Source of the DNA: a virus
Strand: one strand, 5' to 3'
IMG/VR virus record: IMGVR_UViG_3300009703_000024
Location: 1 to 53,170 of that record
DNA length: 53,170 nt
A program made the position numbers and the translations under genes. Positions 1 through 9,872 of this stretch are shown in pieces (within the stretch, counting starts at the first letter, position 1; each line of letters opens with the position of its first letter). Under the pieces are notes generated by a model. That model saw only the letters and a program-made list of their open reading frames with translations. It was not told where the DNA came from and did no database searches.

Positions 1-3000
1 GCAACAGGCCAACGCCAATCAGCACCTAGAGTGATAGTTGGTATGTCTTGAACGCTATCGTGTTTACCACCATCAAAACGAGCAGATTTTTGTATTTTTT
101 GTTGAGTAGAGAGTATTTCATTGGGGTCGCCACTTAGCATATTGAGGGCATCACTACCAGTTTTGAATCCCCAAGCCCTTACAGGTAATCTGCGACTTAC
201 ATCTATCGCTACCATTGCGTTTTCTGGTGTCGTTACTTCGTGCCAAATATAGTTATTAGTTGAATCTTTATCGAGTATTCTTCGTGATACAGTTTTTCGG
301 GGATTTAGCCCATCCCCAATACCTTCCCCACGACTCATTCTCTTTACTGCACCATGTTTCACAAAGTGTTGTCGCAATTCAAGGGTTCCACAAGGCTCAC
401 GAAGGCCACTATGACCCATGAGAACCGCACTGGCGGCCCTCTCACCCCAATTAGCACCATGACCCCCTGCATTAAGCGCATTATACCCATAGTTTTGCAT
501 CCATTGGAACGCATACAATCTTTCAAAGGGTAAAGCAGTGCGAACAGAACCCGCCACTAATGAATTAGATGAAGCATTACGCAGTAATAGACCACGAACT
601 GCTGGATATGCTACTGCATTTGGCATTCCCGCTTCACGATAGCGAAACGACATAAAATGCTCACGACTTGTGCCGAATAGTGCAGGGTGGCTATATTCCG
701 CTAACCAAGTGGATAGGAAAGCATCGGGTGTCGCACCCGAATTAGTATTAGTTGATTTGAGTAGTGCCAAATCGTTGTTAGTTGATAGTTGTGTAAAATG
801 CGCTGTATCTATTGCGGGATTTTCAACAATTGGTATGGGAATAGCCGCCGCATTAACCATTTCAACATCATGGGCAAAAAGAGGGGGGACAGTTGCTAAT
901 TCAGTAGCAACACGGGGTTGATACCAACCTCCTTGATGCCCAAGTAATGTATAGGTATGTGGTGTGGCCCCGCTACCCGCTAAATCATATTGAAGCCAAG
1001 CAGGGTTTGGGCGACCACCCATCAATAAATACTGATTGAGGAAAAAACCATTGATAGCGAACTCTTCACCTGCATTATGACGTGTATTTACTGTTCTAGC
1101 AGAAGCAGCAGTAATAGCGATTGGCCCACTATGAGCAACATTACCATACGGCCCCATACTCGTATCTTTACCATGACTACTACTTACGAAATGCGTTTGT
1201 TCAGAAGCACCTTCAACCTTCGTGTGTTCTTGACCGGGTGCAAACAATACATCAAAAGATGTTTCAGGGCTATCGTCATAAAATTTCCTATGATTTGGTA
1301 GCCCATTCCTACTAATTTCACCAAGAGGAAAACCATCAGATGAAAACGAGCCAGTATTGTAGGTTTCTGTTTTGGCTTCTAAAGTGTCTAAATAGTATAA
1401 TGTGCTACTTGGTGAGTCGGTCCCCCCATTATATGCTGATTGGAAACCCCAGTGCTTGTTCTCCGTTTCAGCCTCAAACATGAGGGAATAAGCCGAGCCA
1501 TGAGAACGATGCAATTGTCGTCTTAATGATTTAGGTGTGCCACGCATGGTGAAGGGGGTAATGAAGTGGTGGCCCTGCCTTCCAAATCGTATGCGGTGAT
1601 GTGGGTGCATAAAAGAGGCATCAACCCCATTTTGTGCATCTAATAATACTGAACCTCGTTCCACATGGTCATTAAGACGATGAGCAGAAAATAAACGAGT
1701 TGAACCACTTGGCACAGCACCCGCATTGGCGTTGGGGGATAAGCCAAATTGAGTAGCGAGTTTATCATGTAAAATCCTAACAGGGTGGAAATACAACACC
1801 CTATCGTGAGTGTCGAATTGTGTAGCACCACCAGCGGCAGTATCATTGGGGTCAGTATTGGCTTCTATTGAGCCGGGTGTGTTAGGATATGGTTCAGTTA
1901 AGCCACCCATCCCCCAAGTCATATTACGCCATGCTTGTACCCTATCATGGCCGCTACGCACAAGGATATTACCCGGTATCTCATCCTGTGATGGTAGTTG
2001 TATTTCCATATTTGGTTCAATACCGCTTCCGGGTGTTGATGGCAATATTGTTTCAGTACCATCGGTAGGATTTATCCGTGTTTTATTAAAATTATAATCC
2101 TTTATGACTGTTCCAAATGGTGACCCGCCTTGTAATACCAATTCTTGACCAGTATCATCCACGACTGATAAATCATCCCAAACTCTCTCTTCATTTGATA
2201 TATGTAAATTACCTACTGTTTCAGTATTGACGGCTCTTACAGTACGAAATGGCCTAGTAACATAACCTTGAGAGCCAGTAGTGGAAGTGCTTGAAGTCGA
2301 TATGGTTGTTGCTTCGCTTTTTAGGCCATGTTTCACCACGACTTTGTTAGCGATAGCGTCTGAATTTGTTAAATTAGTAATTGTATGATGATTACCCGTT
2401 GTGGCATCTTTTAACTCTCCAAACTTACTATTCAATTTATGACCGTTTTCAAGAGCCACCTGCCATTTATTAATTTGAGAGGCTTTGTATAGTGTTTCTC
2501 CGTTTTCTAATGAAGTTACATAGCCAGTAATTGAACCAATAGCCGCTTCAAGTGTTATTACATTACAGGCACGATAAGCGGCTGTGGTTGTTGGTATTGT
2601 TTTCAATAATGTGTCACGAGTAATGTTCATCCTACTATAACGATTACCACCTGCTGTTGATGCTGTTGGTGTCGATACATTACCTACTGTGGCATATTTT
2701 TCCCCATTACTATCTAAGAATAATGATGAGTTGCCTTTTAGAACATTATTGTAATCTGCTAAAGTACCCGCACCACCAAATGCTTCGGCATCCCCTATTT
2801 CTTTAGTGCCACCAATAGAAGCCATAACAATAGGTATATTCTCGTCTAAATGTGTTTGGGTATAATCAATGCCTGTTCCCGCAGTATAATTAACCCGTTG
2901 AATATATACATAATCACCATCAAAATAGTTTTGTAAGGTTCCAGCACTAAAGGTAATCGTATCGGGTCCCGTTGTTCTGGTAGTAATGATACCCATACTG

Positions 3001-4715
3001 TTACCATCTTTGTCAGTAGCAGTATCACCAGAAACAGCAATAAGTGAAGTTGGGTCTTGTCTAACAGTTATTGCTGTTGTAGTTCCAGACGCATAATCAC
3101 CATTTATTTGCACTTCAATTTTTTCCATTAATGGCCCCATAGTGGTTAGTGCAGTTGTTTGAATATCGGCTATTGATGATACGACACCAATAGGTGTGCC
3201 TTTTGCGTTGTATAGTGTATCTCCCTTTGAAAAATTATTTTTTGCAGTTGTTGAAGGTGCTACAACATTAATGGTTGTTCCACCAGTAAGAGTTGCATTA
3301 CTACTAACAAAGCAATCAGTTTGATATGGCCCCATCTTATCCATTTTTGTTCCAAATTCGGGTTTCTTAATGAAAAGGTCGTCTTTTTCTTCGGTTGTTA
3401 ATAATGCGTTTTGGCCGGTCCATTGGAAGGGGTCGGCTTCTGTTGAACCCATGATAGATGGGCCGTCAAATGGCATATCTGGTGGTGGGGCGGTTGGTAA
3501 ATCACAGGAATTAAGACCTTCAACAGAAAACCTACTATAACCATGCCCAGTGGAATGAGCCGAAGGTTGCGCCCCCCGTGAATCATAACCTAAACTGGGT
3601 AGCCCCAAATTACCCCCATCCATAGGTTTAGCGGTCATATACCATACTGGTAGTGGCGCACCCAATCCTTGAACAATAGGGCCGCCATTAGCAGTACCCC
3701 AATAGCCACCACCCGTAGGGGTGGGTGTTTCCCAAGACACGATAACGGTGTGTTGTTCTTCACCATCGTTTTGTACTGCAAATGTTCCACCTTCTGCGAA
3801 ATTCGCTGTTGGACCAGCAGAATTCACGACATTTGTTATGTTAAAAGAAACAATATTATGGTTAGAAAGACTAGCATCGTTATTTTCTCTTTTAATCTCC
3901 CAACCATCATAAGTTAGTGTATAATTCCCACCCGTTATTGTACCGTTTTGTGGTAAATCAGTAGGGCTACGATTATAGGTGTAAAATCTGCCATCAAAAC
4001 GCCCCCCTCTAACACTATCACCTATTGTTAAAGCACATTCATTTGTTGATTGAAGATAAACATACACACCATTTATTTCTAAAACTTTACCAATATATGT
4101 GTTTTCAGTATAAAGTGAATCATTGGGTTTAACATGAGCCGATATATCAGTTCCAACATTAATTACTCTAGTGCTACCTTTAGCATGGTCAGCAGAAATA
4201 GCACTACTGGTAATACCTGCTGCGGCATAATGTAACTTATTATGATTAATAGTAGTATAAGAGGTAGCACCACTCATTTTTACATATTTGGCACGAAGAA
4301 AACGCTCTCGACTAGAATGTAATCCCCTTTGCCATACTCTACTTGAGTTGATAGTTGCCGCTATTAGTCGTGAAGCCTCTTCTGTTCCAAGATTATAGGT
4401 TTTGTTAGTTCCCGCATTTGTCGAGGCTTCTGCGGCTCTTTTCAAGTCAATTATTTTGACACCTATTCTCCCGTAATGTGCGAAAGCAGTTGCCGCCGCA
4501 GTAGTATCTCCCGCTAATGGTGTTCTAATAAGAAAGTGCATTCCTTGAGAAGTGCTACCCCCCGCCCAAACAGTATCAGTGGCATCATCATATTCGGTAT
4601 CGGGATATGTGAAAAACATACTGAAATAGCCGCTTGGTGGTCGGGCATTATCAGTTCCTAATGTTTGAACATTGGCGGGGTATTCACGCTTAGGGAATGT
4701 CTTAATTTCCGCCAT
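1..4715 (-). CDS. Giant tail-tip/adhesin-like virion protein, 3' end beyond the window
   Basis: Translating the minus strand from the ATG at 4715 (MAEIKTFPKREYPANVQ...) gives an uninterrupted frame of 1571 codons that leaves the left edge without a stop, so the C-terminus is missing. No other strand or frame here has a comparable ORF. The start lies 1 nt beyond the TAA of the preceding 1717-residue gene, as in a single transcript. Composition is rich in Gly, Thr, Ser and Asn, with many short beta-like stretches, as in tail-tip or fibre proteins. I recognise no specific domain. Its place downstream of the tape measure and next to two LamG-bearing giants suggests a distal tail or host-contact role; that is inference from position. 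Confidence 0.8.
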   Translation of the reverse strand, partial: MAEIKTFPKREYPANVQTLGTDNARPPSGYFSMFFTYPDTEYDDATDTVWAGGSTSQGMHFLIRTPLAGDTTAAATAFAHYGRIGVKIIDLKRAAEASTNAGTNKTYNLGTEEASRLIAATINSSRVWQRGLHSSRERFLRAKYVKMSGATSYTTINHNKLHYAAAGITSSAISADHAKGSTRVINVGTDISAHVKPNDSLYTENTYIGKVLEINGVYVYLQSTNECALTIGDSVRGGRFDGRFYTYNRSPTDLPQNGTITGGNYTLTYDGWEIKRENNDASLSNHNIVSFNITNVVNSAGPTANFAEGGTFAVQNDGEEQHTVIVSWETPTPTGGGYWGTANGGPIVQGLGAPLPVWYMTAKPMDGGNLGLPSLGYDSRGAQPSAHSTGHGYSRFSVEGLNSCDLPTAPPPDMPFDGPSIMGSTEADPFQWTGQNALLTTEEKDDLFIKKPEFGTKMDKMGPYQTDCFVSSNATLTGGTTINVVAPSTTAKNNFSKGDTLYNAKGTPIGVVSSIADIQTTALTTMGPLMEKIEVQINGDYASGTTTAITVRQDPTSLIAVSGDTATDKDGNSMGIITTRTTGPDTITFSAGTLQNYFDGDYVYIQRVNYTAGTGIDYTQTHLDENIPIVMASIGGTKEIGDAEAFGGAGTLADYNNVLKGNSSLFLDSNGEKYATVGNVSTPTASTAGGNRYSRMNITRDTLLKTIPTTTAAYRACNVITLEAAIGSITGYVTSLENGETLYKASQINKWQVALENGHKLNSKFGELKDATTGNHHTITNLTNSDAIANKVVVKHGLKSEATTISTSSTSTTGSQGYVTRPFRTVRAVNTETVGNLHISNEERVWDDLSVVDDTGQELVLQGGSPFGTVIKDYNFNKTRINPTDGTETILPSTPGSGIEPNMEIQLPSQDEIPGNILVRSGHDRVQAWRNMTWGMGGLTEPYPNTPGSIEANTDPNDTAAGGATQFDTHDRVLYFHPVRILHDKLATQFGLSPNANAGAVPSGSTRLFSAHRLNDHVERGSVLLDAQNGVDASFMHPHHRIRFGRQGHHFITPFTMRGTPKSLRRQLHRSHGSAYSLMFEAETENKHWGFQSAYNGGTDSPSSTLYYLDTLEAKTETYNTGSFSSDGFPLGEISRNGLPNHRKFYDDSPETSFDVLFAPGQEHTKVEGASEQTHFVSSSHGKDTSMGPYGNVAHSGPIAITAASARTVNTRHNAGEEFAINGFFLNQYLLMGGRPNPAWLQYDLAGSGATPHTYTLLGHQGGWYQPRVATELATVPPLFAHDVEMVNAAAIPIPIVENPAIDTAHFTQLSTNNDLALLKSTNTNSGATPDAFLSTWLAEYSHPALFGTSREHFMSFRYREAGMPNAVAYPAVRGLLLRNASSNSLVAGSVRTALPFERLYAFQWMQNYGYNALNAGGHGANWGERAASAVLMGHSGLREPCGTLELRQHFVKHGAVKRMSRGEGIGDGLNPRKTVSRRILDKDSTNNYIWHEVTTPENAMVAIDVSRRLPVRAWGFKTGSDALNMLSGDPNEILSTQQKIQKSARFDGGKHDSVQDIPTITLGADWRWPV

Positions 4716-4716
4716 A

Positions 4717-7700
4717 TTAATCCCACACACTCCTTGCGTTGAATAGTGTTGTCACTTCTGATGGCGATAATACTTTATTCCACAGGGCAACTTCACTTAG
4801 CCGACCAAGAAAATATGTAGGGTCATAAGGATTGGAAATAGTAGTACCGTAAAAATAAGTAGCAGGTGGGCCGTAAGTATGTAAACCCAATCCAATCAAT
4901 ACCATATTTTTATCACGCCCAAATAGTGAAGTAGCGGTATGCGCCCCTATCTTAGTCAAGGCTTGATTATTTGCCAAAGCCGTTTCTATTGGTGATTCAA
5001 ATGTGATGCTTGTAGCGTTCATAGATTTTATTTTTCCGTAAAAATTACCACTTGTGGGTAATATTTGTTGAACACTATCTCCAATTGAAAAATAAGATAA
5101 TGGGCTAACAGTATCAACTGCAACAGTATCGGTACTACCCACAGCGTATGTGCCAGCAGATGGGTGATTTATTAGTGGATAAGTACCGGGTGCTAATGGG
5201 TAGCCAATACCAATATTGATATGTGGTAAATGTGGCCCTACGGTTCCACCCCTGTATGTTGCATCATCAGTCAAAGCAATTAATGGGTTGGGTGTTGGTG
5301 TTAGTGTTTTAGCCACGGCATTGATATAACAGGTTGGCCCCGCCGCATTACTATAAGTGAATACAACATGATACCATGCGTCTTTAGCCACAGTACCACT
5401 ACTCACAGATTCAGCATGAAACGCATTTCCAGCACTATCAGTAAAATGACCTATTACCTTAAATTCGTAAGTAGTCATTGCTATTTGCTTACTGACAATA
5501 GAAACGCCCCACGGAAACCCATTATGGTCGATTCCATGTAATACTGGCCCTGTTCCATAAGCATCTTGACTTACTGCGGGCCAAGCACCAACAATATTTG
5601 GGTGCATGAAAAAGGAAATAGACCAAGCCGCATTAGCACCTTTCATTTCATTTAAGACATTCACAAGTGGTTTTATTTTTGGGGTAACGGGGTTATTTTT
5701 CTCTATTTCATGGGCAGCAATATAATCAGTACCACTAAAGATAACTGCCCCCGATTCTCCATCTAAAACAATAGGGCCATTCGCTGCCGTTATGCGTTGA
5801 GCAGATGCCTCCCAATCACTGTAAACCAATAATTTACTACCATGTAGTTTTTCTATGGGCAGTTTTACATGTTGATAGTTTGCATAGTCACCAGTATAGT
5901 CGGCCAAATCTCCTAATCTAATATAAAATTGTGTTTCTTGAGATAGTAAATGACTATTTTCGGGCGTTGTTCCAGTATTGGTAAGGATTTGCCTATGGTG
6001 TAGCCCACGATAGGTATTTTCCTTTACAGTATCAGCATTTTTTAAGTTGGAAAAGTCTAATATTGCGGCTGATGTTTGAACCTCTTGGAGATTTTGAAAA
6101 CCACTATATCCAGATGGCCCCTTTGCGTAATGATGAGTGTAAAAGTCACTATAATCATTAGCGGTTCCATCACTAATATCGAAGGTGACCCCTGTGTGAC
6201 CCCCACCAAAAAATAGTATTCCATGAGCATCTATTAGAGGGTGTATTAATTTGATTTCAACTTGTTTGTATGAACCATCAGAATTAACAAACAAATCTTT
6301 CCATTTGTTACTCAATTGATTCAATGGTTGAACATCAGCAAGTGCGGCACAAGCCCCTGTTCCAGAAACCTTACAATCAGTTCCCCCTTGACCCCCCGCT
6401 ACCCATCTAAAAGTACCATAATCAGTATTATTAACCAATATAGTTGCCCTATCGCTTGCTGATAAATTTCTATCAATTCTCCTAATAATATCTAATGCTT
6501 TGCGTTCAACCCACAAAATGCTTTGAGTTTCGGGGTCATAACTTGGTAGTGTGTTGCCGTATGAATTTTTGGGGTTGAGAACAGTATTGAATGTAATCTC
6601 TTGACCTATTCCACTATAAGTGCGTAGTTCATCACCTGCATTTTCAACTAAACCATGAACACCACCTTGAAAGGTGGTAATTGGTATGTGAGTTTCCCCA
6701 TCCATTCCAATCGGCAATGGGGCAGGGAATGAACCTGCTTGATATGACCTGCTATTTGTGGCTAAAAGCCCACCATGACCCACCGCTTGAATTGGCCGAT
6801 ATGGATAGGGGCTATGATTACTAAACCATACTGCAAAATTACGACCAGTAGCACCGGGTATGGTGCTATGAATAACTATACTCGTGCCACTTTCCCCATC
6901 CCTACTCTCTACACCTTTACCTGCAAATGCTCTTATGTAACCCATGTGTGAACCCGTATCTGTTGAAGAAACGGTATGAGTACCCGCACTTTCACTAAAC
7001 AAAAGGGGCGCATCAAAAGCACTACCGCCGTTTTCGTTTTTCGCCAAAGGGTGACTGGCTTGATTAATAGTGCGTATTAGTTCATTTACTGCTGTATTGA
7101 AATCCGAAACTGACCCCTTACTAGCAATATCTCCCAATTTTATTCGTTGTGGGCGAACATACCAAAGGTCCCCACTACCTTTCTTACCTTGTAGTGCATA
7201 ATAACTAGCCCTACATTCTATTGGTGGTAATAAGGGTAAATCATCGTTCCCGTACAAATAATTACCGGGGTCAAAAGAGAACCCTTCCATTGATGGGCCG
7301 TTGTGGATAAGAATAGTGGTATCATCATCGGGGTCAATACAAATAGAAGTTAATGGGTTTCCAATACGAAGCCCAAGAGCCTTTTCTATTGGGGCTATGA
7401 AGGCTTGGGCCATAGTGCTTGCAGAAGTGCTTACAGCCACAGTAGCACCAGTAATTGCGGCTACTGTACCAACCCCTGCGGAGGCATCATCTGTAAGCCA
7501 ACTACCCAAAGTAACAGGAAGCCCAACAATTAGTTTATTTCTTAAATCTGCTTCTGATAGTGTGTTGTTATCCCAATCTTGATATTGGTCAAAATACATT
7601 TTATAGACATTGCTATTTTGTTCTAAATGTGAAATATGAAGTCTAATACCACGTTGTGAAATTATACCTTCCCCCACAGTTACCAAAAAACCACCATCAG

Positions 7701-9870
7701 GTATGGTCCATTTAGAGGGTAAGGTTGTGGCTACATCAGAAAAACTACTTTCGGTAGTAAAAGGTAAGAAACTATCTACTTCAATATAAGCATCACTACC
7801 ACCTAATGTACCAGTTACAACTTCTGTTTCACCCCCTGCATAAGTATAAGCAGTAAGGTATGTGGTCGCATTTTCTCGCATACACCTTATCCATGCCTTA
7901 CCACTAACAGTAGCCCAATCATTTACAGTTAAAGCCGACACTATATTTTTTAGCCCCCAGTCAATAGACCAGCGATTTTCATAGTTTTGCATTTGAGGGC
8001 GATTAATGGCGGTCATTGTGCAATCTAATGATAATTCCATAGATTGTGACGAAGGGAGGGGGGTGCGGTTATCCGTACTGGTTGCTAAACGCTTTTCAAT
8101 ATCAAAAAACATGGATGGGAAAAGGGGTATTTCCACTAACGCACGAGTTGAAGCATAATATGTGGATGTTTGACGGTCATTTCTCACCGAAGCATTACCA
8201 GACCCAACAACCTTGTCTTTCCATACTGGTAAAAACGGGTGTTCGGTTCGTGAAGGGTTGATGTCTATACCACCCTGCCCCAATCCCCCCATTGACAGGG
8301 TTACTGATGGGCTTCCTAAGTCACCAATTTCTTTTAGGGGATAACCTTCTGATAAATTGAAATCTCGTTGAGATGTTCGGTCTGAAATATCCATCAGTTG
8401 GGAACGCCCTCTCACTATAACGCCACCCTCCATTTCACCACTATTTGGTGTTATTTCTTCTATTCGCCCTTTCATAAGCATTAGTTCAATAGTGCATTTA
8501 TGATATTGGGTATCTGAATCTTGTTTTGTTAATAAAGTGGTCAAAGTGTTGGCTCTTTGCTTATTTTTTGGATGAATGAGCAATAAATGATTATTACCTT
8601 CAATTATATTATCAATAATATCAAACTGTTCTAAAACTACTGGTTGTTGGCTCGCATAAGTATCATCTACTATTGCTACCCCCTCACCTTGAACGGATAT
8701 TGAAAGTAAATTGTAAGCAGATTTACTATCGGTGATTGGTGACCTAGTATTGGGTTGTGCAATCGGTGGCCCGTAGCCTTCGTACCTATCCCCCATTCCC
8801 GCTATTGAATTTTGAATTACTGTATGAGCGCAATTTTCAATATTAATGAAAGGAGAACTGGTAGTATCACCACTAGGATTCATTTGAAGCATGTGTGATT
8901 TTATAGGTCTTTGAAGGTTTGTTTTGGGTATTGATATGATACCACCGGGAGAATGTATTGTAAGTGGGGTCCATGTGTTATCAACTGCACCCGCATAGGG
9001 ATAGCGCAACCAATCTATCAATGGCCTATATTCGGGGCTACCGGTTGGGTCCTCTATGTAAATGGTGTTAGCATCCGGAACTGTGCGTTCCACCACCAAC
9101 CACCCACGACTACTACTTTGATTAATCGCTTGAACATCATTTTCAGTTGTTGCATGAGAGTTAGAACCTCCTACCCCTGCCCCAAAAGCACTACTTTTCC
9201 AACCCGCCACCACTTCCCCAGTGGTATCAATAGCATTGTAATATACTAGAATTTTTGGTGGTCCACCCGCCGCTATAAGGTCGCTTGGGCTTTCAATAAT
9301 AGCAATACGACTCTCTTTTTCTGGTGTCAAATGATGCACATAATCTTCATTTGTTGGTTTTTTGGGGTCAGTGAAATCAAATAAGGCTTCTTGGCTTACA
9401 TCTAAATTTTTAAGGGCAAAAAGACGCACATCTTCTACTGCTATTGCTACAATTGTGTTTTTACCCGATGATAAAACATTAGCCGACCCATCGTGATATG
9501 AATATCCACCCTGTGCCATAATACTACTAACTTTATCACCACTACCAGTAGCAGTTAAAGTACCAATACTTGAACTGGTTTGAATATCATTAATTTCGCC
9601 TTGATAAACAGTTTGTGTGATATTAACTTTTTCATTTTTCGCTATTAATGATTCAATAGTTGTATCTTCATAAGAACTCTCAAATCTGTCAGTTAGTCCT
9701 TGAATTGTACGAGTAATTGATTCATTTTTTGGGCTTGGCATTTTCTTTAAGAAAAAATGCCCACTGACACGATTGTAAGTGGTTAAGCCACACATGCCCG
9801 GAAAATCATCACTAGGTTCTAACAAATCGTTAGATATTGGCACATATCCTTCTGATGGTTCTTCTGGCAT
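4717..9870 (-). CDS. Giant tail/adhesin protein with C-terminal LamG-like domain
   Basis: 1717 residues and one of the largest genes in the window. The last ~300 residues (about 1413-1717) read as a concanavalin A/LamG-like jelly roll: an opening strand AWSISFFMHPN, a central HVVFTYSNAAGPTCYING-like strand pair, and the family-typical ending GRLSEVALWNKVLSPSEV. LamG domains in viruses usually bind glycans or proteins on the host surface. The first ~1400 residues are Gly/Ser/Thr-rich, beta-like and unassigned. It sits 2 nt after the 1142-residue LamG gene and 1 nt before the next giant, so the three are probably made together. Likely role: distal tail, baseplate or receptor-binding component. 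The LamG call is fairly secure; the virion position is inferred. Confidence 0.8.
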   Translation of the reverse strand: MPEEPSEGYVPISNDLLEPSDDFPGMCGLTTYNRVSGHFFLKKMPSPKNESITRTIQGLTDRFESSYEDTTIESLIAKNEKVNITQTVYQGEINDIQTSSSIGTLTATGSGDKVSSIMAQGGYSYHDGSANVLSSGKNTIVAIAVEDVRLFALKNLDVSQEALFDFTDPKKPTNEDYVHHLTPEKESRIAIIESPSDLIAAGGPPKILVYYNAIDTTGEVVAGWKSSAFGAGVGGSNSHATTENDVQAINQSSSRGWLVVERTVPDANTIYIEDPTGSPEYRPLIDWLRYPYAGAVDNTWTPLTIHSPGGIISIPKTNLQRPIKSHMLQMNPSGDTTSSPFINIENCAHTVIQNSIAGMGDRYEGYGPPIAQPNTRSPITDSKSAYNLLSISVQGEGVAIVDDTYASQQPVVLEQFDIIDNIIEGNNHLLLIHPKNKQRANTLTTLLTKQDSDTQYHKCTIELMLMKGRIEEITPNSGEMEGGVIVRGRSQLMDISDRTSQRDFNLSEGYPLKEIGDLGSPSVTLSMGGLGQGGIDINPSRTEHPFLPVWKDKVVGSGNASVRNDRQTSTYYASTRALVEIPLFPSMFFDIEKRLATSTDNRTPLPSSQSMELSLDCTMTAINRPQMQNYENRWSIDWGLKNIVSALTVNDWATVSGKAWIRCMRENATTYLTAYTYAGGETEVVTGTLGGSDAYIEVDSFLPFTTESSFSDVATTLPSKWTIPDGGFLVTVGEGIISQRGIRLHISHLEQNSNVYKMYFDQYQDWDNNTLSEADLRNKLIVGLPVTLGSWLTDDASAGVGTVAAITGATVAVSTSASTMAQAFIAPIEKALGLRIGNPLTSICIDPDDDTTILIHNGPSMEGFSFDPGNYLYGNDDLPLLPPIECRASYYALQGKKGSGDLWYVRPQRIKLGDIASKGSVSDFNTAVNELIRTINQASHPLAKNENGGSAFDAPLLFSESAGTHTVSSTDTGSHMGYIRAFAGKGVESRDGESGTSIVIHSTIPGATGRNFAVWFSNHSPYPYRPIQAVGHGGLLATNSRSYQAGSFPAPLPIGMDGETHIPITTFQGGVHGLVENAGDELRTYSGIGQEITFNTVLNPKNSYGNTLPSYDPETQSILWVERKALDIIRRIDRNLSASDRATILVNNTDYGTFRWVAGGQGGTDCKVSGTGACAALADVQPLNQLSNKWKDLFVNSDGSYKQVEIKLIHPLIDAHGILFFGGGHTGVTFDISDGTANDYSDFYTHHYAKGPSGYSGFQNLQEVQTSAAILDFSNLKNADTVKENTYRGLHHRQILTNTGTTPENSHLLSQETQFYIRLGDLADYTGDYANYQHVKLPIEKLHGSKLLVYSDWEASAQRITAANGPIVLDGESGAVIFSGTDYIAAHEIEKNNPVTPKIKPLVNVLNEMKGANAAWSISFFMHPNIVGAWPAVSQDAYGTGPVLHGIDHNGFPWGVSIVSKQIAMTTYEFKVIGHFTDSAGNAFHAESVSSGTVAKDAWYHVVFTYSNAAGPTCYINAVAKTLTPTPNPLIALTDDATYRGGTVGPHLPHINIGIGYPLAPGTYPLINHPSAGTYAVGSTDTVAVDTVSPLSYFSIGDSVQQILPTSGNFYGKIKSMNATSITFESPIETALANNQALTKIGAHTATSLFGRDKNMVLIGLGLHTYGPPATYFYGTTISNPYDPTYFLGRLSEVALWNKVLSPSEVTTLFNARSVWD

Positions 9871-9872
9871 TT

